DNA of 64,000 nt from Streptomyces sp. P3 (GTDB taxonomy: Bacteria; Actinomycetota; Actinomycetes; Streptomycetales; Streptomycetaceae), in the NCBI RefSeq assembly GCF_003032475.1, contig NZ_CP028369.1, positions 7,440,001 through 7,504,000 on the forward strand, given 5' to 3'. Under the pieces are notes generated by a model. That model made no database searches. It was not told the origin of the DNA and saw only the letters and a program-made list of their open reading frames with translations. Numbering within the stretch: the stretch's first letter is position 1; every line of letters starts with the position of its first letter. Shown here in pieces: positions 16,976 through 27,173 of the stretch. A program made the position numbers and the translations under genes.

Positions 16976-18556
16976 ATGACCATTGCCCTGCCCCGGGGGC
17001 CCGTGGAACCGCTGGAACCCGCCCTGTCGGTCCGTCAGGTCCTGTCCCTGGAAAGGGTTCTGGCCGGCGAACCCGAAGTGGTGGCGGGCGCCGGCCGGCT
17101 CGACCGGCCGGTGCGCTGGGTGCACGTCGCCGAGGCGGCCGACGTCGGCGTGATGCTGACCGGCGGCGAGATGGTCCTCACCACCGGGGTGCTGCTCGCC
17201 GGCGACGAGAGCGCCCAGACCGAGTACGTCCGCTCCCTGCACCGCGCCGAGGCCGCGGCCGTAGTGCTGGGCCTCGGGCGGGCGTTCCCGACCACGCCCG
17301 ACGCGATGCGGCGGGCCGCCGAACGTTGCGGGCTGCCGATGATCGTGCTGCACCGGCCCTTCCCCTTCGCCGAGTTGACGGAGGAGGTGCAGTCCCGGCT
17401 GGTGCGGCGCAAGTTCGCCGCCGTCAGCCTCTCGGAGGCCGTGCGGACCGCGCTCACCGCGCTGATCACCGCGGGCGCCCCGCTGCAACTGCTGCTCGAC
17501 GAGATCGCCCAGCACGCCGCCTGCCCCGTCGTCGTCACCAACCTCGCCCACCGGGTGCTGGCCACGGCGGGGGAGCGGCCGGCCGTCGACGACGTGCTGC
17601 GGGACTGGGAACGCATCGCCCGTCAGGCAGGAGGCACCGAGGGGGACGGCTGGATCCGCGCCGAACTCGGCGGCCGCGGCGAACGCTGGGGGCAGATCAT
17701 GCTCTGCGGGTACCGCGGCGACACCGCGGGCGGACGGCTGCTCGCCGACCGGGCCGCCGAGGCGCTGGTGCTGCACCGCATGCTCGGCGGAGCCTTCGCC
17801 CACACCTGGGAGGAACAGTCCGCGCAGAGCCTGCTCACGGATCTGGTCTCCGGCGTCGTCCCGGCGCGCCACCTGCTGCCCCGGGCCCGGGCGGCGGGCC
17901 TCCCGGTCAACCGGCGCACCTTCGTGCCGCTCGTCGTGCGGGACGTCGCTCTCGACCGACTCGACCGCGTGCTGCGGTTGTTGGGGCTGCCGGGACTGTT
18001 CGCGGAACTCGCGGACGGGGCGACGGCGGTGCTGCTCAGCCTCGCCCGCGACCAGGACGCCGAGGCGCTCGCCGCCCACTTCGCGACCCGGCTGCGCACC
18101 GAGTCGGGCCGGGCCCGCACGATCGTCGCGGCGGCCGGTCCGCGGACCGTCTGGGACGAGGTGCCCGCCGGGCTGCGCGAGGCCCAGCACGTCGCGGACG
18201 CCGTCGCCGACTCGGCCGCCGTCCTCGACCTGCCGCTCGTCGTCCGGCTCAAGGACGTCCACCTGCGCGGACTGATCCGGCTGCTGCGGGACGACCCGCA
18301 CGTGCAGTCGTTCGCCGAGCGAGAGCTGGACGGACTGCTGTGCGCGTCCGGGGACGACCTGCTGGCCGTCCTGCGGACGTATCTGGCCACCGGCCGCAAC
18401 AAGTCCCGCACCGCCCAGCTCCACCACGTCTCCCGGCCGGCGCTGTACCGCCGGCTGGAGGCGATAGAGGGCCGGCTGGGCGTGGACCTCGACGACTTCG
18501 AACAGGCCGCCTCGGTGCACATCGCGCTCCTCGCGCACGACGCACAGCAGAGCTGA
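16976..18556 (+). CDS. PucR family transcriptional regulator
   Basis: 526 residues. The N-terminal PucR-like domain (about 15-140) has the characteristic RPVRWVHVAE and GGEMVLTTG motifs. The middle is a GGDEF-like/CdaR-type linker. The C-terminal HTH_30 domain (about 455-515) contains LRTYLATGRNKSRTA and the recognition helix in SRPALYRRLEAIE. PucR proteins control purine, allantoin or pyrimidine degradation genes. Its place between the aminotransferase and nitrilase 2 suggests that it controls this locus. The inducer cannot be read. It starts at the ATG at 16976 after an AAGGGAA site. Confidence 0.88.
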   Translation: MTIALPRGPVEPLEPALSVRQVLSLERVLAGEPEVVAGAGRLDRPVRWVHVAEAADVGVMLTGGEMVLTTGVLLAGDESAQTEYVRSLHRAEAAAVVLGLGRAFPTTPDAMRRAAERCGLPMIVLHRPFPFAELTEEVQSRLVRRKFAAVSLSEAVRTALTALITAGAPLQLLLDEIAQHAACPVVVTNLAHRVLATAGERPAVDDVLRDWERIARQAGGTEGDGWIRAELGGRGERWGQIMLCGYRGDTAGGRLLADRAAEALVLHRMLGGAFAHTWEEQSAQSLLTDLVSGVVPARHLLPRARAAGLPVNRRTFVPLVVRDVALDRLDRVLRLLGLPGLFAELADGATAVLLSLARDQDAEALAAHFATRLRTESGRARTIVAAAGPRTVWDEVPAGLREAQHVADAVADSAAVLDLPLVVRLKDVHLRGLIRLLRDDPHVQSFAERELDGLLCASGDDLLAVLRTYLATGRNKSRTAQLHHVSRPALYRRLEAIEGRLGVDLDDFEQAASVHIALLAHDAQQS

Positions 18557-18578
18557 CCGCCGCGCCGCCGGGGTACGG

Positions 18579-18625
18579 GAAACAGCTGAGAAACATGGAA
18601 CGACCTGGGAAAACGGTGGTGAAAC
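18579..18625 (+). promoter_or_regulatory. GAAAC repeats with 11-bp spacing (GlnR-like) before nitrilase 2
   Basis: GAAAC at 18579 and 18590 are 11 bases apart, with a six-base gap. AAAAC at 18610 and GAAAC at 18621 repeat the same spacing. The GlnR box of Streptomyces is built from gTnAc-n6-GaAAc pairs. Only the GAAAC half matches well here, so nitrogen control is a guess that fits the pathway. Confidence 0.3.
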
Positions 18626-18746
18626 ATGGGTCCGGGAAGACGTGACACGGTGACACGACGGACGCGCGCAGGCGTGACACCGTGCAACTCAAAGCAGGCC
18701 GGTCGGCTTCCTAGGCTCCTCGTACACCGAGCGACCGGAGGTCCCG

Positions 18747-19589
18747 ATGAGCAGAGTGATCCGTGCCGCCGTCTTCCAGACGGCCTGGACCGGCGACAAG
18801 GAATCGATGATCCGGGTGCACGAGCAGGCGGTCCGCGACGCGGCCGCGCAGGGTGCTCAGGTCCTGTGTTTCCAGGAGCTGTTCTACGGACCCTACTTCT
18901 GCCAGGTCCAGGACCCGCAGTTCTACGAGTACGCCGAACAGATCCCCGACGGCCCGATCGTCGAGCGTTTCCAGGCGCTCGCCAGGGAGCACGGCATCGT
19001 CCTGGTGCTGCCGATGTACGAGGAGGAGCAGCCCGGCGTCCTCTACAACACCGCGGCCGTGATCGACGCGGACGGCTCCTACCTCGGCAAGTACCGCAAG
19101 CACCACATCCCCCAGGTGAAGGGGTTCTGGGAGAAGTTCTACTTCCGCCCCGGGAACGCCGGCTGGCCGGTCTTCGAGACGGCCGTCGGGAGGATCGGCG
19201 TCTACATCTGCTACGACCGCCACTTCCCCGAGGGCTGGCGCGCGCTGGGACTCGAGGGCGCCGAGATCGTCTTCAACCCGTCGGCGACCTCCCGAGGTCT
19301 GTCCGCGTACCTGTGGCAGCTGGAGCAGCCGGCGGCGGCGGTCGCCAACGAGTACTTCGTCGGCGCGATCAACCGGGTCGGCGTCGAGGAGCTCGGCGAC
19401 AACGACTTCTACGGGACCTCGTACTTCGTGGACCCGGAGGCCCAGTTCGTCGGGGAGGTGGCCAGCGACAAGGAACCCGAACTCGTCGTCCGCGACCTCG
19501 ACATGGCGAAGCTGCGCGCGGTCCGCGACCGCTGGCAGTTCTACCGCGACCGCCGTCCGGAGGCCTACGGCCCGCTCACCGCACCGTAG
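18747..19589 (+). CDS. Carbon-nitrogen hydrolase (beta-ureidopropionase-like), copy 2
   Basis: A 280-residue paralogue of the enzyme at 14823, equal in length and with Glu44, Lys118 and Cys155 conserved. It leads the operon-like run to the dihydropyrimidinase (94 bases downstream), so it is the more obvious partner of ring opening. Differences from copy 1 are concentrated in the N-terminal third and in the segment before Cys155, which may reflect different N-carbamoyl substrates (beta-alanine against 3-aminoisobutyrate or D-amino acids). GGAGG lies six bases upstream of the ATG. The preceding gap carries GAAAC repeats and an 8-base GTGACACG duplication (18642-18657). Confidence 0.85.
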   Translation: MSRVIRAAVFQTAWTGDKESMIRVHEQAVRDAAAQGAQVLCFQELFYGPYFCQVQDPQFYEYAEQIPDGPIVERFQALAREHGIVLVLPMYEEEQPGVLYNTAAVIDADGSYLGKYRKHHIPQVKGFWEKFYFRPGNAGWPVFETAVGRIGVYICYDRHFPEGWRALGLEGAEIVFNPSATSRGLSAYLWQLEQPAAAVANEYFVGAINRVGVEELGDNDFYGTSYFVDPEAQFVGEVASDKEPELVVRDLDMAKLRAVRDRWQFYRDRRPEAYGPLTAP

Positions 19590-19683
19590 CCGGCCGCGAC
19601 CGCCGCCGGTCCGGAGCACGGGGGCCGGACCGGCGGCACCCCTCAGACACGACGACAGTGCTGAACACGGCAGGAGAGGGAGA

Positions 19684-21087
19684 ATGAGCAGCCGAACCGT
19701 CATCCGGGGTGGTCTCGTCATCACCGCGTCCGACGAGATCCACGCCGACGTCCTGATCGAGGACGGCCGCATCGCCGCCCTCGCCGCCTCCGGCACCCCG
19801 GCCGCCGGGGCCTGGACCGCCGAGAGGGTCGTCGACGCCACCGGGAAGTACGTGATCCCGGGCGGGGTGGACGTCCACACCCACATGGAGCTGCCGTTCG
19901 GCGGCACCTTCGCCTCCGACACCTTCGAGACCGGCACCCGGGCCGCCGCCTGGGGCGGCACGACGACCATCGTCGACTTCGCCGTGCAGAGCGTCGGGCA
20001 CAGCCTGCGTGAAGGCCTCGACGCCTGGCACGCGAAGGCCGAGGGCAACTGCGCGATCGACTACGGCTTCCACATGATCGTCTCCGACGTGAACCAGGAC
20101 ACGCTCAAGGAGATGGACCACCTGGTGGAGGAGGGCGTCACCTCCTTCAAGCAGTTCATGGCCTACCCCGGCGTCTTCTACAGCGACGACGGCCAGATCC
20201 TGCGCGCCATGCAGCGCTCCGCCGAGAACGGCGGACTGATCATGATGCACGCGGAGAACGGCATCGCCATCGACGTCCTGGTCGAACAGGCGCTCGCGCG
20301 CGGCGAGACGGACCCGAGGTACCACGGCGAGGTCCGCAAGGCCCTCCTGGAGGCCGAGGCCACCCATCGCGCGATCAAGCTCGCGCAGGTCGCCGGCGCG
20401 CCGCTGTACGTGGTGCACGTATCGGCGATGGAAGCGGTTGCGGAACTGGCCAGGGCGCGCGACGAAGGACTGAACGTCTTCGGCGAGACCTGTCCGCAGT
20501 ATCTGTTCCTGTCGACCGACAACCTCGCCGAACCAGGCTTCGAGGGCTCGAAGTACGTGTGCAGCACCCCGCTGCGGCCGAGGGAGCACCAGGCCAAGCT
20601 GTGGCAGGGCCTGCGGACCAACGACCTCCAGGTCGTCTCCACCGACCACTGCCCCTTCTGCTTCGAGGGGCAGAAGGAGCTCGGCCGGGGCGACTTCTCG
20701 AAGATCCCCAACGGCCTGCCGGGCGTCGAGAACCGTATGGACCTGCTCCACCAGGCCGTCGTCGACGGGCACATCAGCCGCCGCCGCTGGATCGAGATCG
20801 CCTGCGCCACCCCCGCCCGCATGTTCGGCATGTACCCCAAGAAGGGCACCATCGCCCCGGGCGCCGACGCCGACGTCGTGATCTACGACCCGCAGGCCGA
20901 GCAGACCGTCTCCGCCGGGACCCACCACATGAACGTCGACTACTCGGCCTACGAGGGCAAGCGGATCACCGGCCGCGTCGAGACGGTGCTGTCGCGGGGC
21001 GAACTCGTCATCACCGAGCGGGAGTACACCGGACACGCCGGACACGGCGTCTACACCCCGCGCTCCACCTGCCAGTACCTCAACTAG
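19684..21087 (+). CDS. hydA: Dihydropyrimidinase/hydantoinase
   Basis: A 467-residue cyclic amidohydrolase that opens the ring of 5,6-dihydrouracil, dihydrothymine or hydantoins. The binuclear metal centre is visible: His65 and His67 (DVHTH), the carboxylated Lys156 (SFKQFMAYPG), His in MMHAENG, His in VVHVSAM, and Asp in STDHCPF. It is preceded by AGGAGAGGGAG. The LLM oxidoreductase follows after 11 bases, so the two are almost certainly co-transcribed. Its product is the substrate for the flanking nitrilases. Use on hydantoin rather than dihydropyrimidine cannot be excluded from sequence. Confidence 0.92.
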   Translation: MSSRTVIRGGLVITASDEIHADVLIEDGRIAALAASGTPAAGAWTAERVVDATGKYVIPGGVDVHTHMELPFGGTFASDTFETGTRAAAWGGTTTIVDFAVQSVGHSLREGLDAWHAKAEGNCAIDYGFHMIVSDVNQDTLKEMDHLVEEGVTSFKQFMAYPGVFYSDDGQILRAMQRSAENGGLIMMHAENGIAIDVLVEQALARGETDPRYHGEVRKALLEAEATHRAIKLAQVAGAPLYVVHVSAMEAVAELARARDEGLNVFGETCPQYLFLSTDNLAEPGFEGSKYVCSTPLRPREHQAKLWQGLRTNDLQVVSTDHCPFCFEGQKELGRGDFSKIPNGLPGVENRMDLLHQAVVDGHISRRRWIEIACATPARMFGMYPKKGTIAPGADADVVIYDPQAEQTVSAGTHHMNVDYSAYEGKRITGRVETVLSRGELVITEREYTGHAGHGVYTPRSTCQYLN

Positions 21088-21098
21088 GAGCAGCGCCC

Positions 21099-22118
21099 AT
21101 GGACTTCGGACTCGTCCTGCAGACCGACCCGCCGGCCTCCAAGGTCGTCGACCTGATGCAGCGCGCCGAGCGGAACGGCTTCACTCACGGCTGGACCTTC
21201 GACTCGGCCGTGCTCTGGCAGGAACCGTTCGTGATCTACAGTCAGATCCTCGCGAACACCGACAGGCTGACCGTCGGCCCCATGGTGACCAACCCGGGCA
21301 CCCGTACCTGGGAGGTCACCGCCTCCACCTTCGCCACCCTCAACGACATGTTCGGCAACCGCACCGTCTGCGGCATCGGCCGCGGCGACTCCGCCATGCG
21401 CGTCGCCGGCCGCGCCCCCAACACCCTCGCCCGGATCAGCGAGGCCATGAAGGTCATCCGTGCGCTCGGCTCGGGCCAGGAGGCGGACCTCGGCGGGACG
21501 GTCGTGCGGTTCCCCTGGATCAAGGACGACGCCCGGCTGCCCGTCTGGATGGCCGCGTACGGGCCCAAGGCGCTGAAGATGACCGGCGAGGAGGCCGACG
21601 GCTTCATCCTCCAGCTCGCCGACCTGTATCTCACCGAGTACATGGTGAAGGCCGTGAAGGACGCGGCGGTCGCCGCCGGACGCGACCCGGACGAGGTCCG
21701 GATCTGCGTGGCCGCCCCTGCGTACGTCACCGACGACGACTCTCCGCAGGCGCTGGCGCACGCCCGCGAGCAGTGCCGGTGGTTCGGCGGCATGGTCGGC
21801 AACCATGTGGCCGACCTGGTGTCGAAGTACGGTGAGCACTCCTCGCAGGTCCCCGAGGAACTCACCGACTACATCAAGGCCCGGCAGGGGTACGACTACT
21901 CGCACCACGGACGCAGCGACAACCCCGACACCGCGTTCGTGCCCGACGAGATCGTCGACCGGTTCTGCATCGTCGGACCGGTCGAGAAGCACATCGAGAA
22001 GCTGAACGCCCTGCGCGACCTCGGCGTCGACCAGTTCGCCGTCTACGACATGCACGACGCGCAGGAGAAGGTCATCGACGCCTACGGCGCGACGGTGATC
22101 CCGGCCGTCAACGGCTGA
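21099..22118 (+). CDS. LLM-class flavin/F420-dependent oxidoreductase (TIGR03842-like)
   Basis: A 339-residue luciferase-like (beta/alpha)8 barrel: a GLVLQTDPP first strand, HGWTFDS, the VTNPGTRTWEVTAS stretch, the GIGRGDSAMR loop and LPVWMAAYGPKALKMTGEEADG. The pattern matches the TIGR03842 family of putative F420-dependent oxidoreductases related to methylene-tetrahydromethanopterin reductase. The start is 11 bases after hydA. No dihydropyrimidine dehydrogenase is in the locus. This enzyme could reduce uracil/thymine using F420H2, or oxidise the ring as the distant LLM protein RutA does. Both are inference; the family has no reaction I can confirm. Confidence 0.8.
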   Translation: MDFGLVLQTDPPASKVVDLMQRAERNGFTHGWTFDSAVLWQEPFVIYSQILANTDRLTVGPMVTNPGTRTWEVTASTFATLNDMFGNRTVCGIGRGDSAMRVAGRAPNTLARISEAMKVIRALGSGQEADLGGTVVRFPWIKDDARLPVWMAAYGPKALKMTGEEADGFILQLADLYLTEYMVKAVKDAAVAAGRDPDEVRICVAAPAYVTDDDSPQALAHAREQCRWFGGMVGNHVADLVSKYGEHSSQVPEELTDYIKARQGYDYSHHGRSDNPDTAFVPDEIVDRFCIVGPVEKHIEKLNALRDLGVDQFAVYDMHDAQEKVIDAYGATVIPAVNG

Positions 22119-22160
22119 CCCGTCCCCCCGCTCAACTCCCCATCCCCCCACTCCAGTTCT

Positions 22161-22188
22161 CCCCTCTCCCGCCGTCCCGGGAGAGGGG
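22161..22188 (+). terminator. Hairpin between the LLM gene and the NCS1 transporter gene
   Basis: 11-base perfect arms CCCCTCTCCCG (22161-22171) and CGGGAGAGGGG (22178-22188) around a six-base loop, with no U-run after it. It lies 43 bases after the LLM stop and 55 bases before the NCS1 ATG, so it could attenuate transport gene expression or protect the upstream mRNA end. Confidence 0.45.
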
Positions 22189-22242
22189 GCCGGAGACCCG
22201 CACGGCCTTTCCGGATCCGCCCCTCGTTTGATTGGCCTGCCC

Positions 22243-23772
<1,530 letters not shown>

Positions 23773-23784
23773 GACGGGCGTCCG

Positions 23785-23814
23785 CGGCACGCGCGTCTCC
23801 CCGCGCGCGTGCCG
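23785..23814 (+). terminator. Terminator-like hairpin after the NCS1 gene
   Basis: Perfect 11-base arms CGGCACGCGCG and CGCGCGTGCCG around an eight-base loop, starting 13 bases after the transporter stop. It lacks a U-run, as is common in Streptomyces. It probably ends the pyrimidine operon. Confidence 0.6.
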
Positions 23815-23895
23815 CCCGGCGTCCCTCCGCCGCTCGGGCGGCGTCAGGCCGGGACGCCCGGCGTCGCTCCGGGCAGGTGCCCGATGTCGAAGTGC

Positions 23896-24030
23896 GTGAC
23901 GCGCGGACGCGGTGAGGGGCCGGCGTCGTGAGCCGTGACGCGCGCGGACGCGATGAGGACCGAGCCTCGTCCACGGTGACGCGCGGACGCGGTGAGGTGC
24001 AAGCCGCGTTCTCCGTGACGCGGACTCCGT
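23896..24030. repeat. About 40-bp tandem repeat, four degenerate copies
   Basis: The core GTGACGCGCGGACGCGGTGAGG begins at 23896 and recurs with changes at 23935 (two bases longer) and 23976, with a partial copy at 24015. Spacing is 39, 41 and 39. It occupies most of the gap between the pyrimidine operon terminator and the convergent gene ending at 24084; no gene is seen here. Confidence 0.75.
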
Positions 24031-24083
24031 GCCGTGCACGTGCCGTGTCGCGGACCGCAGGAGACGAACGGACCGCGCTGCCC

Positions 24084-24752
24084 TCAGGTCTTGCCGCCGC
24101 TCTGCAGGGCGGCCACCGCTTCCTTCGCGGCCTTGATCGCGCCCTTGTTGATCTCGTCGGTGGCCGGCGCCTTCTTCGTCTCGAAGTCGCTGCCGTTGTA
24201 GTTGACGATCACCAGCGCGTTGGCCACCCGGGCGATGACCACGCCCTCTCGGGTCTGCTGCTTGTCCTCGGTCGTGAGGTTCACCACCGAGTAGCCCTCG
24301 TCGCCGAGCCCCGGAACCGCCCCGCCGCCGCTCTTCTCCTTGGTGCGCTCCTTGTACGAGTTCTGCGCCGCCTCGTCCGACTCCGCGATCTCGAAGGAGA
24401 TGTCGAGCCAGCGGTAGTCGTAGCCCTTGAGCGCGTTCCAGGAGCAGGTGCGGCGCAGCGCGGTGTCCGTGGACGGGATCTCCTTGCCCGCCGCCTTGGC
24501 GCCCGGCACGAGCGCGGCGACCGTCTTCACGGCCACACCGGCGCACGGCGCGGGCGCGGCGGCGTACGTCTTGGAGACGGCGGTGGAGGACGGCGCGGAC
24601 GTCTCGTCGGGCCGGGTGTTCTGCGTGTCCTTGCGCGCGGTGTCCTGCGGTTCGTCGAGCGGGCCGGACGACATCGCCCAGCCCGCGCAGGCGAGCACGA
24701 CCACCGGGGTCAGACGCGCGGTGAGGGCGAGCGGCAGTGGGAGGGAGCGCAC
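24084..24752 (-). CDS. Putative exported protein, DUF3558-like
   Basis: 222 residues from the GTG at 24752. The N-terminus is a short basic stretch and a hydrophobic segment (LALTARLTPVVVLACAGWAM), followed by a Thr/Ser/Asp-rich linker (about 30-55), so it is exported or membrane-anchored. The folded part has a Cys in APCAGVAV and a second in RRTCSWNALKGYD. This Cys plus Cys-x-Trp pattern is seen in DUF3558 lipoproteins, but no lipobox (L-x-G-C) is present. It ends in a Lys-rich helix (EINKGAIKAAKEAVAAL). The function is unknown. The ribosome site is weak and the start uncertain. Confidence 0.55.
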   Translation of the reverse strand: MRSLPLPLALTARLTPVVVLACAGWAMSSGPLDEPQDTARKDTQNTRPDETSAPSSTAVSKTYAAAPAPCAGVAVKTVAALVPGAKAAGKEIPSTDTALRRTCSWNALKGYDYRWLDISFEIAESDEAAQNSYKERTKEKSGGGAVPGLGDEGYSVVNLTTEDKQQTREGVVIARVANALVIVNYNGSDFETKKAPATDEINKGAIKAAKEAVAALQSGGKT

Positions 24753-25169
24753 GGAGCACTTTCGTGGGGGACGGTGCGGACGGGGTCCGCAGTGCGGACA
24801 GCAGACGCCAGTGTCACACGACTCCCTGTGGGGCGGAAGTGTGAACTCGCTCCGTGGCCGCGCGATGACGAAGGGGCCAGGATCTACCGGGACATCATGT
24901 CCTTTCATGGTGCATAGGGGGCGCAGTGCCGGTAGCGGGGACGCGGGGCGCGGGGGTGGGCCGGAGCGACGACCGCCAGGCCTCCCGGTCCCGCAGCACG
25001 GGGCCGGTCTCCGTCGGGGCGACGCCGCCGCCGGCGACGGCTGGTTCGGGGCAGAGGGGGGAACGGCTCCCCGGGGAGAACCGGTCTCGCACTCGTTCTC
25101 CCCGTGTTCTCCCCACGGCTCGCCCTAAGTTGGGTGGTCGACCGACGCACGCGGACACCGAGGTGAGAG
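24753..25169. other. Divergent intergenic region between the DUF3558-like gene and the GGT-like gene
   Basis: About 415 bases with no supportable gene. It holds a 13-base perfect palindrome GGACAT-C-ATGTCC at 24890-24902 that could be an operator. The final 60 bases, with CCTAAGTT about 40 bases before the ATG at 25170, should contain the promoter of the second ggt-like gene. Confidence 0.4.
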
Positions 25170-26999
25170 ATGCAGTTCACCACCCGCCCCACCCTTCAGG
25201 GCACCTTCGGCATGGTCTCCTCGACGCACTGGCTGGCCTCGCAGTCGGCGATGGCCGTGCTGGAGGACGGCGGCAACGCCTATGACGCGGCCGTGGCCGG
25301 GGCGTTCGTGCTGCACGTCGTCGAGCCGCACCTCAACGGGCCCGCCGGAGAGGTCCCGATCCTGCTCGCCCCGGCCGGCGGCGAGGTGCGCGTGCTGTGC
25401 GGGCAGGGCGTGGCGCCGGCCGGGGCGACGGTCGCGCACTACCGCGGTCTCGGCCTGGACCTCGTGCCCGGGACGGGACCGCTCGCCGCCGCGGTCCCCG
25501 GCGCGTTCGACGCCTGGCTGCTCCTCCTGCGGGACTACGGCACCAGGTCCCTCGACGACGTGCTGAAGTACGCGATCGGGTACGCCGAGCACGGGCACGC
25601 GCCCGTGGAGAACGTGGGCGCGACCGTCGAGACGGTACGGGAGCTGTTCGAGACGGAGTGGACCTCTTCGGCGGAGGTGTACCTGCCCGGCGGGCGGCCG
25701 CCGCGCCCCGGTGAACTGCTGCGCAACCCGGCGCTCGCCGCCACCTGGAAGCGGCTGCTCGCCGAGACCGCCCCGGCGGGCGACCGGGAGGCGCGGATCG
25801 AGGCCGCGCGGGAGGTGTGGCGGTCCGGGTTCGTCGCCGAGGCGCTGGTGCGCCAGTCCGCCCGGCCCACCCTGGACACCAGCGGCGAGCGCCACACCGG
25901 CAGGCTCACGGCCGCCGACCTCGCCGGCTGGTCCGCGTCCTACGAGACGCCGTCGACGTACGACTGGAACGGCTGGACCGTGTGCAAGGCCGGACCCTGG
26001 AGCCAGGGTCCGGCCCTCCTGCAGCAGTTGGCGCTGCTCCCGCCCGAACTGCCCGCGTACGGCTCGGCCGCCTACGTCCATCTCCTGGTGGAGGGCTGCA
26101 AACTCGCCATGGCCGACCGCGAGGCCTGGTACGGCGACGCGGCCGAGGTTCCGCTGGAGGCGTTGCTCGGCGCCGGTTACAACGCGGCGCGGCGGCGGCT
26201 GATCGGCGACGAGGCGTCGTACGAGCTGCGGCCCGGCAGCCCCGGCGGACGCCTCCCGCGGCTGAGCGCGCACGCGCACGTGACCGTCGCCGACGACCCC
26301 GCCCTCAGCCCCCCGGGCGCCGGCGAGCCGACCGTCGCCAAGGGGCCGGCGTCGCCCGTGCCCGGCGAGCCGGAAATCGCCGGGGACGGTGCCGTCCGCG
26401 GCGACACCTGCCACCTCGACGTCGTCGACCGCTGGGGCAACATGATCGCGGCGACGCCCAGCGGAGGCTGGCTCCAGTCCAACCCGGTCGTGCCCGAGCT
26501 GGGCTTCCCGCTCGGCACCCGGCTGCAGATGACCTGGCTGGACGAGGGCCTGCCGAACTCCCTCACGCCGGGGCGCCGCCCGCGCACCACCCTCACGCCG
26601 TCGCTGGCGCTGCGCGACGGGGTCCCCGTCATGGCGTTCGGCACACCCGGCGGCGACCAGCAGGACCAGTGGCAGCTGCACTTCCTCCTGGGGGTCGCCC
26701 TGCGCCCGCGGGTGCGCGGCGCCCTCGACCTGCAGGGGGCGATCGACGCGCCCAACTGGCACAACGACGGCTTCCCCGGTTCCTTCTTCCCGCGCGGCAT
26801 GCGGCCGGGCAGTCTCACCGTGGAGTCCCGGATGCCGGCGGAGGTGGTGCGGGAGCTGCGGCGACGCGGTCATCGCGTGACCGTCGGCGACGCCTGGTCC
26901 GAGGGCCGTCTGTGCGCCGTCGCCCGCGATCCGGCGACCGGAATCCTGTCCGCGGCCGCGAACCCGCGCGGGATGCAGGGGTACGCGGTGGGCCGCTGA
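25170..26999 (+). CDS. Gamma-glutamyltransferase family protein, cytosolic
   Basis: A 609-residue Ntn-hydrolase family protein without a signal peptide. Thr413 in GDTCHLDVVDRWGN lies where the autoprocessing Thr of GGT sits, in a T-x-H context. The blocks EDGGNAYDAAVAGAF near the N-terminus and GRRPRTTLTPSLAL and FGTPGGDQQDQWQLH in the small subunit are conserved. It is too divergent from the secreted GGT at 7122 for the same substrate to be assumed. Family relatives act on gamma-glutamyl compounds, cephalosporin side chains or acylated intermediates. The ATG at 25170 is preceded by GAGGTGAGAG. Confidence 0.82.
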   Translation: MQFTTRPTLQGTFGMVSSTHWLASQSAMAVLEDGGNAYDAAVAGAFVLHVVEPHLNGPAGEVPILLAPAGGEVRVLCGQGVAPAGATVAHYRGLGLDLVPGTGPLAAAVPGAFDAWLLLLRDYGTRSLDDVLKYAIGYAEHGHAPVENVGATVETVRELFETEWTSSAEVYLPGGRPPRPGELLRNPALAATWKRLLAETAPAGDREARIEAAREVWRSGFVAEALVRQSARPTLDTSGERHTGRLTAADLAGWSASYETPSTYDWNGWTVCKAGPWSQGPALLQQLALLPPELPAYGSAAYVHLLVEGCKLAMADREAWYGDAAEVPLEALLGAGYNAARRRLIGDEASYELRPGSPGGRLPRLSAHAHVTVADDPALSPPGAGEPTVAKGPASPVPGEPEIAGDGAVRGDTCHLDVVDRWGNMIAATPSGGWLQSNPVVPELGFPLGTRLQMTWLDEGLPNSLTPGRRPRTTLTPSLALRDGVPVMAFGTPGGDQQDQWQLHFLLGVALRPRVRGALDLQGAIDAPNWHNDGFPGSFFPRGMRPGSLTVESRMPAEVVRELRRRGHRVTVGDAWSEGRLCAVARDPATGILSAAANPRGMQGYAVGR

Positions 27000-27024
27000 G
27001 AAGCGCCCACGGGCCGCCGACGGG

Positions 27025-27060
27025 ACCGCTCGCGGTCCGGCGACCGCTCGCGGTCCGGCG
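27025..27060. repeat. 18-bp tandem repeat, two copies, after the GGT-like gene
   Basis: ACCGCTCGCGGTCCGGCG occurs exactly twice, at 27025-27042 and 27043-27060. Each copy includes a small GACCGC-TC-GCGGTC hairpin, so the pair may serve as a terminator. Confidence 0.75.
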
Positions 27061-27144
27061 GCGCCCGCGCCCGCCCCGCGCCCGGACGTGCGGGCTCCCG
27101 TTCTTCATCCCGATTCCACCCGTGATGCACCGGGCGGGCGGGGA

Positions 27145-27166
27145 TTGTCAGTGGGGCGTGCTCTCA
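27145..27166 (+). promoter_or_regulatory. TTGTCAGTGG element upstream of the IMPase-family gene
   Basis: TTGTCAGTGG at 27145-27154 is identical to the first ten bases of the RecA-NDp/PafBC damage-promoter upstream element. At the expected N6 distance the -10 is poor (CTCTCA-like rather than TAGGGT). The ATG is at 27174. A weak candidate only. Confidence 0.3.
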
Positions 27167-27173
27167 TGGAGGC

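Noticed and set aside
24926..25285. 119-codon frame overlapping the start of the GGT-like gene
   Set aside because: It has no motif, runs into the real gene in another frame, and is low-complexity.
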